A DNA stretch of 64,000 nucleotides from Piromyces finnis (lineage: Eukaryota; Neocallimastigomycota; Neocallimastigomycetes; Neocallimastigales; Neocallimastigaceae): positions 1-64,000 of the forward strand of contig MCFH01000026.1 in the NCBI GenBank assembly GCA_002104945.1, read 5' to 3'. The stretch's first letter is position 1; every line of letters starts with the position of its first letter. Made by a program: the position numbers and the translations under genes. Below the pieces are notes generated by a model that was given only the letters and a program-made list of their open reading frames with translations, did not search any database and was not told the DNA's origin. This document shows positions 62,401 to 64,000 of the stretch, in pieces.

Positions 62401-64000
62401 ATGTTAGAAATGTCGAGTGCAATGAATGTTAATGATTCATTAAATGATATTGATGATGATGATATTAATAATGAAATTTACAATACAAATGAAAATAATA
62501 AAGAACAAAGTATATATGTATATTAGACAAAGATATAAAATGAAATATAACGTATTAACGACGATATAATACTTAATAATAAAAATATTTTTAATGTATA
62601 TATAGGAGAATCAAATGTACCATTAACTACAGGTAATCTTATTCCAAGATTTATAAGAAAGTAATATTTCTATTAATATTTTCTTTTTTTTTTTTTTTAA
62701 ATTAAAATATAATAAAATAATATTAATATTTCTTTCCATATAACATTATTTTTGGAATATTAATACTAAGTTGATATATATATATAAATAATTTTTATAT
62801 ATTTTATTTAAAATAAAGTGAACCTGCATCAGCATTAGCCATTGCTTTTTCACAAAATGATGAATTTATTGCAGTTGCATTAGCTAATAGTGTTATTAAG
62901 GTAGTTGAAAAATCTTATTATAATAATATTACATATTGCAACATTTACATATGTATTAATTTATTATACATTAAAACTAATAAAATTATATATATATTTA
63001 TAATTTATAAATAAAAAAATAAAAAAGGTTTATGAATCTTCGACAGGGGCATTAGTTTCATCTCTTGGTTATCCAAAAACAAATAATGAAGGTTATAGTG
63101 TTCCATGTACATCATTATCATTTAGAAATGTTGATGGATCAGGGAAAAGAGCAAAAAATGTGTTAATTGCAGGATGTAAATAATTTTATTTAGTTACCCT
63201 ATAATATATATTAATATAATTTCAAAAGTATAATAAATTTAACCTTTAACAATTATTTTGTACAATACTATTATATTATATGATTTACTTTAAATTTCAT
63301 TGAAAATTATTATTAATTAATAATAATAAAAAAAAAAGATGCAAGTGGTGCAACTATTCATTGGCATGTTACTTCTGGTCAAGCACTTCAAATGAATATT
63401 GAACGAAACAATCAAATTCATTGCGTATCTTATAATAAACATGGAAGAATGTATTGTACTGCTGGAAGTGATTTTCATGTTAGAGTATATGATGCAACAA
63501 CAACTAATCTTCTTTATGATATGTTTGCAGGGTAAATTTAATAATATTTACAGTGCCATTATTAATTTAATAAAAATTAAATTGTTTCAACAAAAAATAA
63601 TTTAATGGATAAATTATATATATTTAATATAAATATGAAAATATATTTGTTTAATTACCTATATATGACAATGATTAAATGAATTTATAATTATAATTAT
63701 ATATATATATATTTATGGATGTAAAAATTATATATACAGTAAAGATGGATATACATCAGGACATTCAAATAAGATTTTTTCTGTAAAGTTTCATTCAAAA
63801 GATCCAAATATTTTATTATCTGGTGGATGGGATAATACTATTCAAGTAATTTATTATCTTTTATTTAATTTTTTTTTAATCGATCCTAACCCTAATATAA
63901 ATATGAATCTAGATTTGGGATTGTAGATTAAAATACTCAATAAGAAGTATATATGGTCCACATATTTGTGGTGATTCATTAGATATAAATAATGAAGGAG
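62401..64000 (+). CDS. WD40-repeat protein, partial (continues past window)
   Basis: Seven exons are visible (62401-62509, 62606-62660, 62819-62900, 63028-63175, 63339-63531, 63740-63845 and 63913 to the window edge). After an acidic start (LNDIDDDDINNEI), WD-type blades appear: ALAIAFSQNDEFIAVALANSVIKVYESSTG, then SLSFRN...LIAGYASGATIHWHVTSGQ, CVSYNKHGRMYCTAGSDFHVRVYDATT and SVKFHSKDPNILLSGGWDNTIQIWDCR. The next stretch reads YGPHICGDSLDI. WD40 proteins are scaffolds; which one this is cannot be said from the N-terminal half. Its head-to-head position with NPHP4 hints at a flagellar role. Confidence 0.85.

Overview
The window looks like nuclear DNA of an obligately anaerobic gut fungus (Neocallimastigomycota). 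The evidence is extreme AT content with long homopolymer and (TTA)n tracts, many short AT-rich GT-AG introns, Asn-rich proteins, a secreted GH5 cellulase, a division-1 chitin synthase, and four genes for flagellum or basal-body proteins or candidates of that kind. Chytrid-like gut fungi make flagellated zoospores. The genus cannot be fixed from the sequence. Most gene models below are my own exon chaining by reading frame, splice consensus and family motifs; exon edges are accurate to a few bases at best.

Region 1 (1-15.9 kb) is a retrotransposon nest. Three very similar copies of an APE-type LINE lie head to tail. Each 5' end begins directly at the poly(A) tail of the copy before it and carries tandem ~123-bp monomers. 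Copy 1 has one frameshift, copy 2 three, and copy 3 a 2.2-kb internal deletion. Decayed fragments of the same family follow at 14.0-15.4, 18.3 and 24.9 kb, and a ~325-bp (TAATAC)n microsatellite closes the nest.

Region 2 (16.5-25.1 kb) holds the GH5 cellulase, a 24-repeat ankyrin protein on the minus strand flanked by a diverged 100-bp repeat pair, and an M13 (neprilysin-family) peptidase pseudogene without its catalytic region.

Region 3 (25.4-36.2 kb) has a 7-exon gene for an oxygen-dependent-type coproporphyrinogen III oxidase with an organelle presequence and membrane anchor, a Gdown1/POLR2M-like gene, a small protein with a Cdc48/p97-binding VIM motif, and a 13-exon chitin synthase. A ~97-bp poly(A)-tailed retroposon with a perfect 13-14-bp target-site duplication lies just upstream of the chitin synthase.

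Region 4 (37.2-64 kb) is rich in flagellar genes. DNALI1 (inner-arm dynein light chain) is head to head with CEP120, and NPHP4 (transition zone, 18 exons) is head to head with a WD40 gene that runs off the window. Between them lie EMC3 (ER membrane complex), a small GPI-anchored surface protein, and an odd secreted or membrane protein that ends in a proprotein-convertase prodomain with no protease behind it. No tRNA, rRNA or CRISPR array was found.
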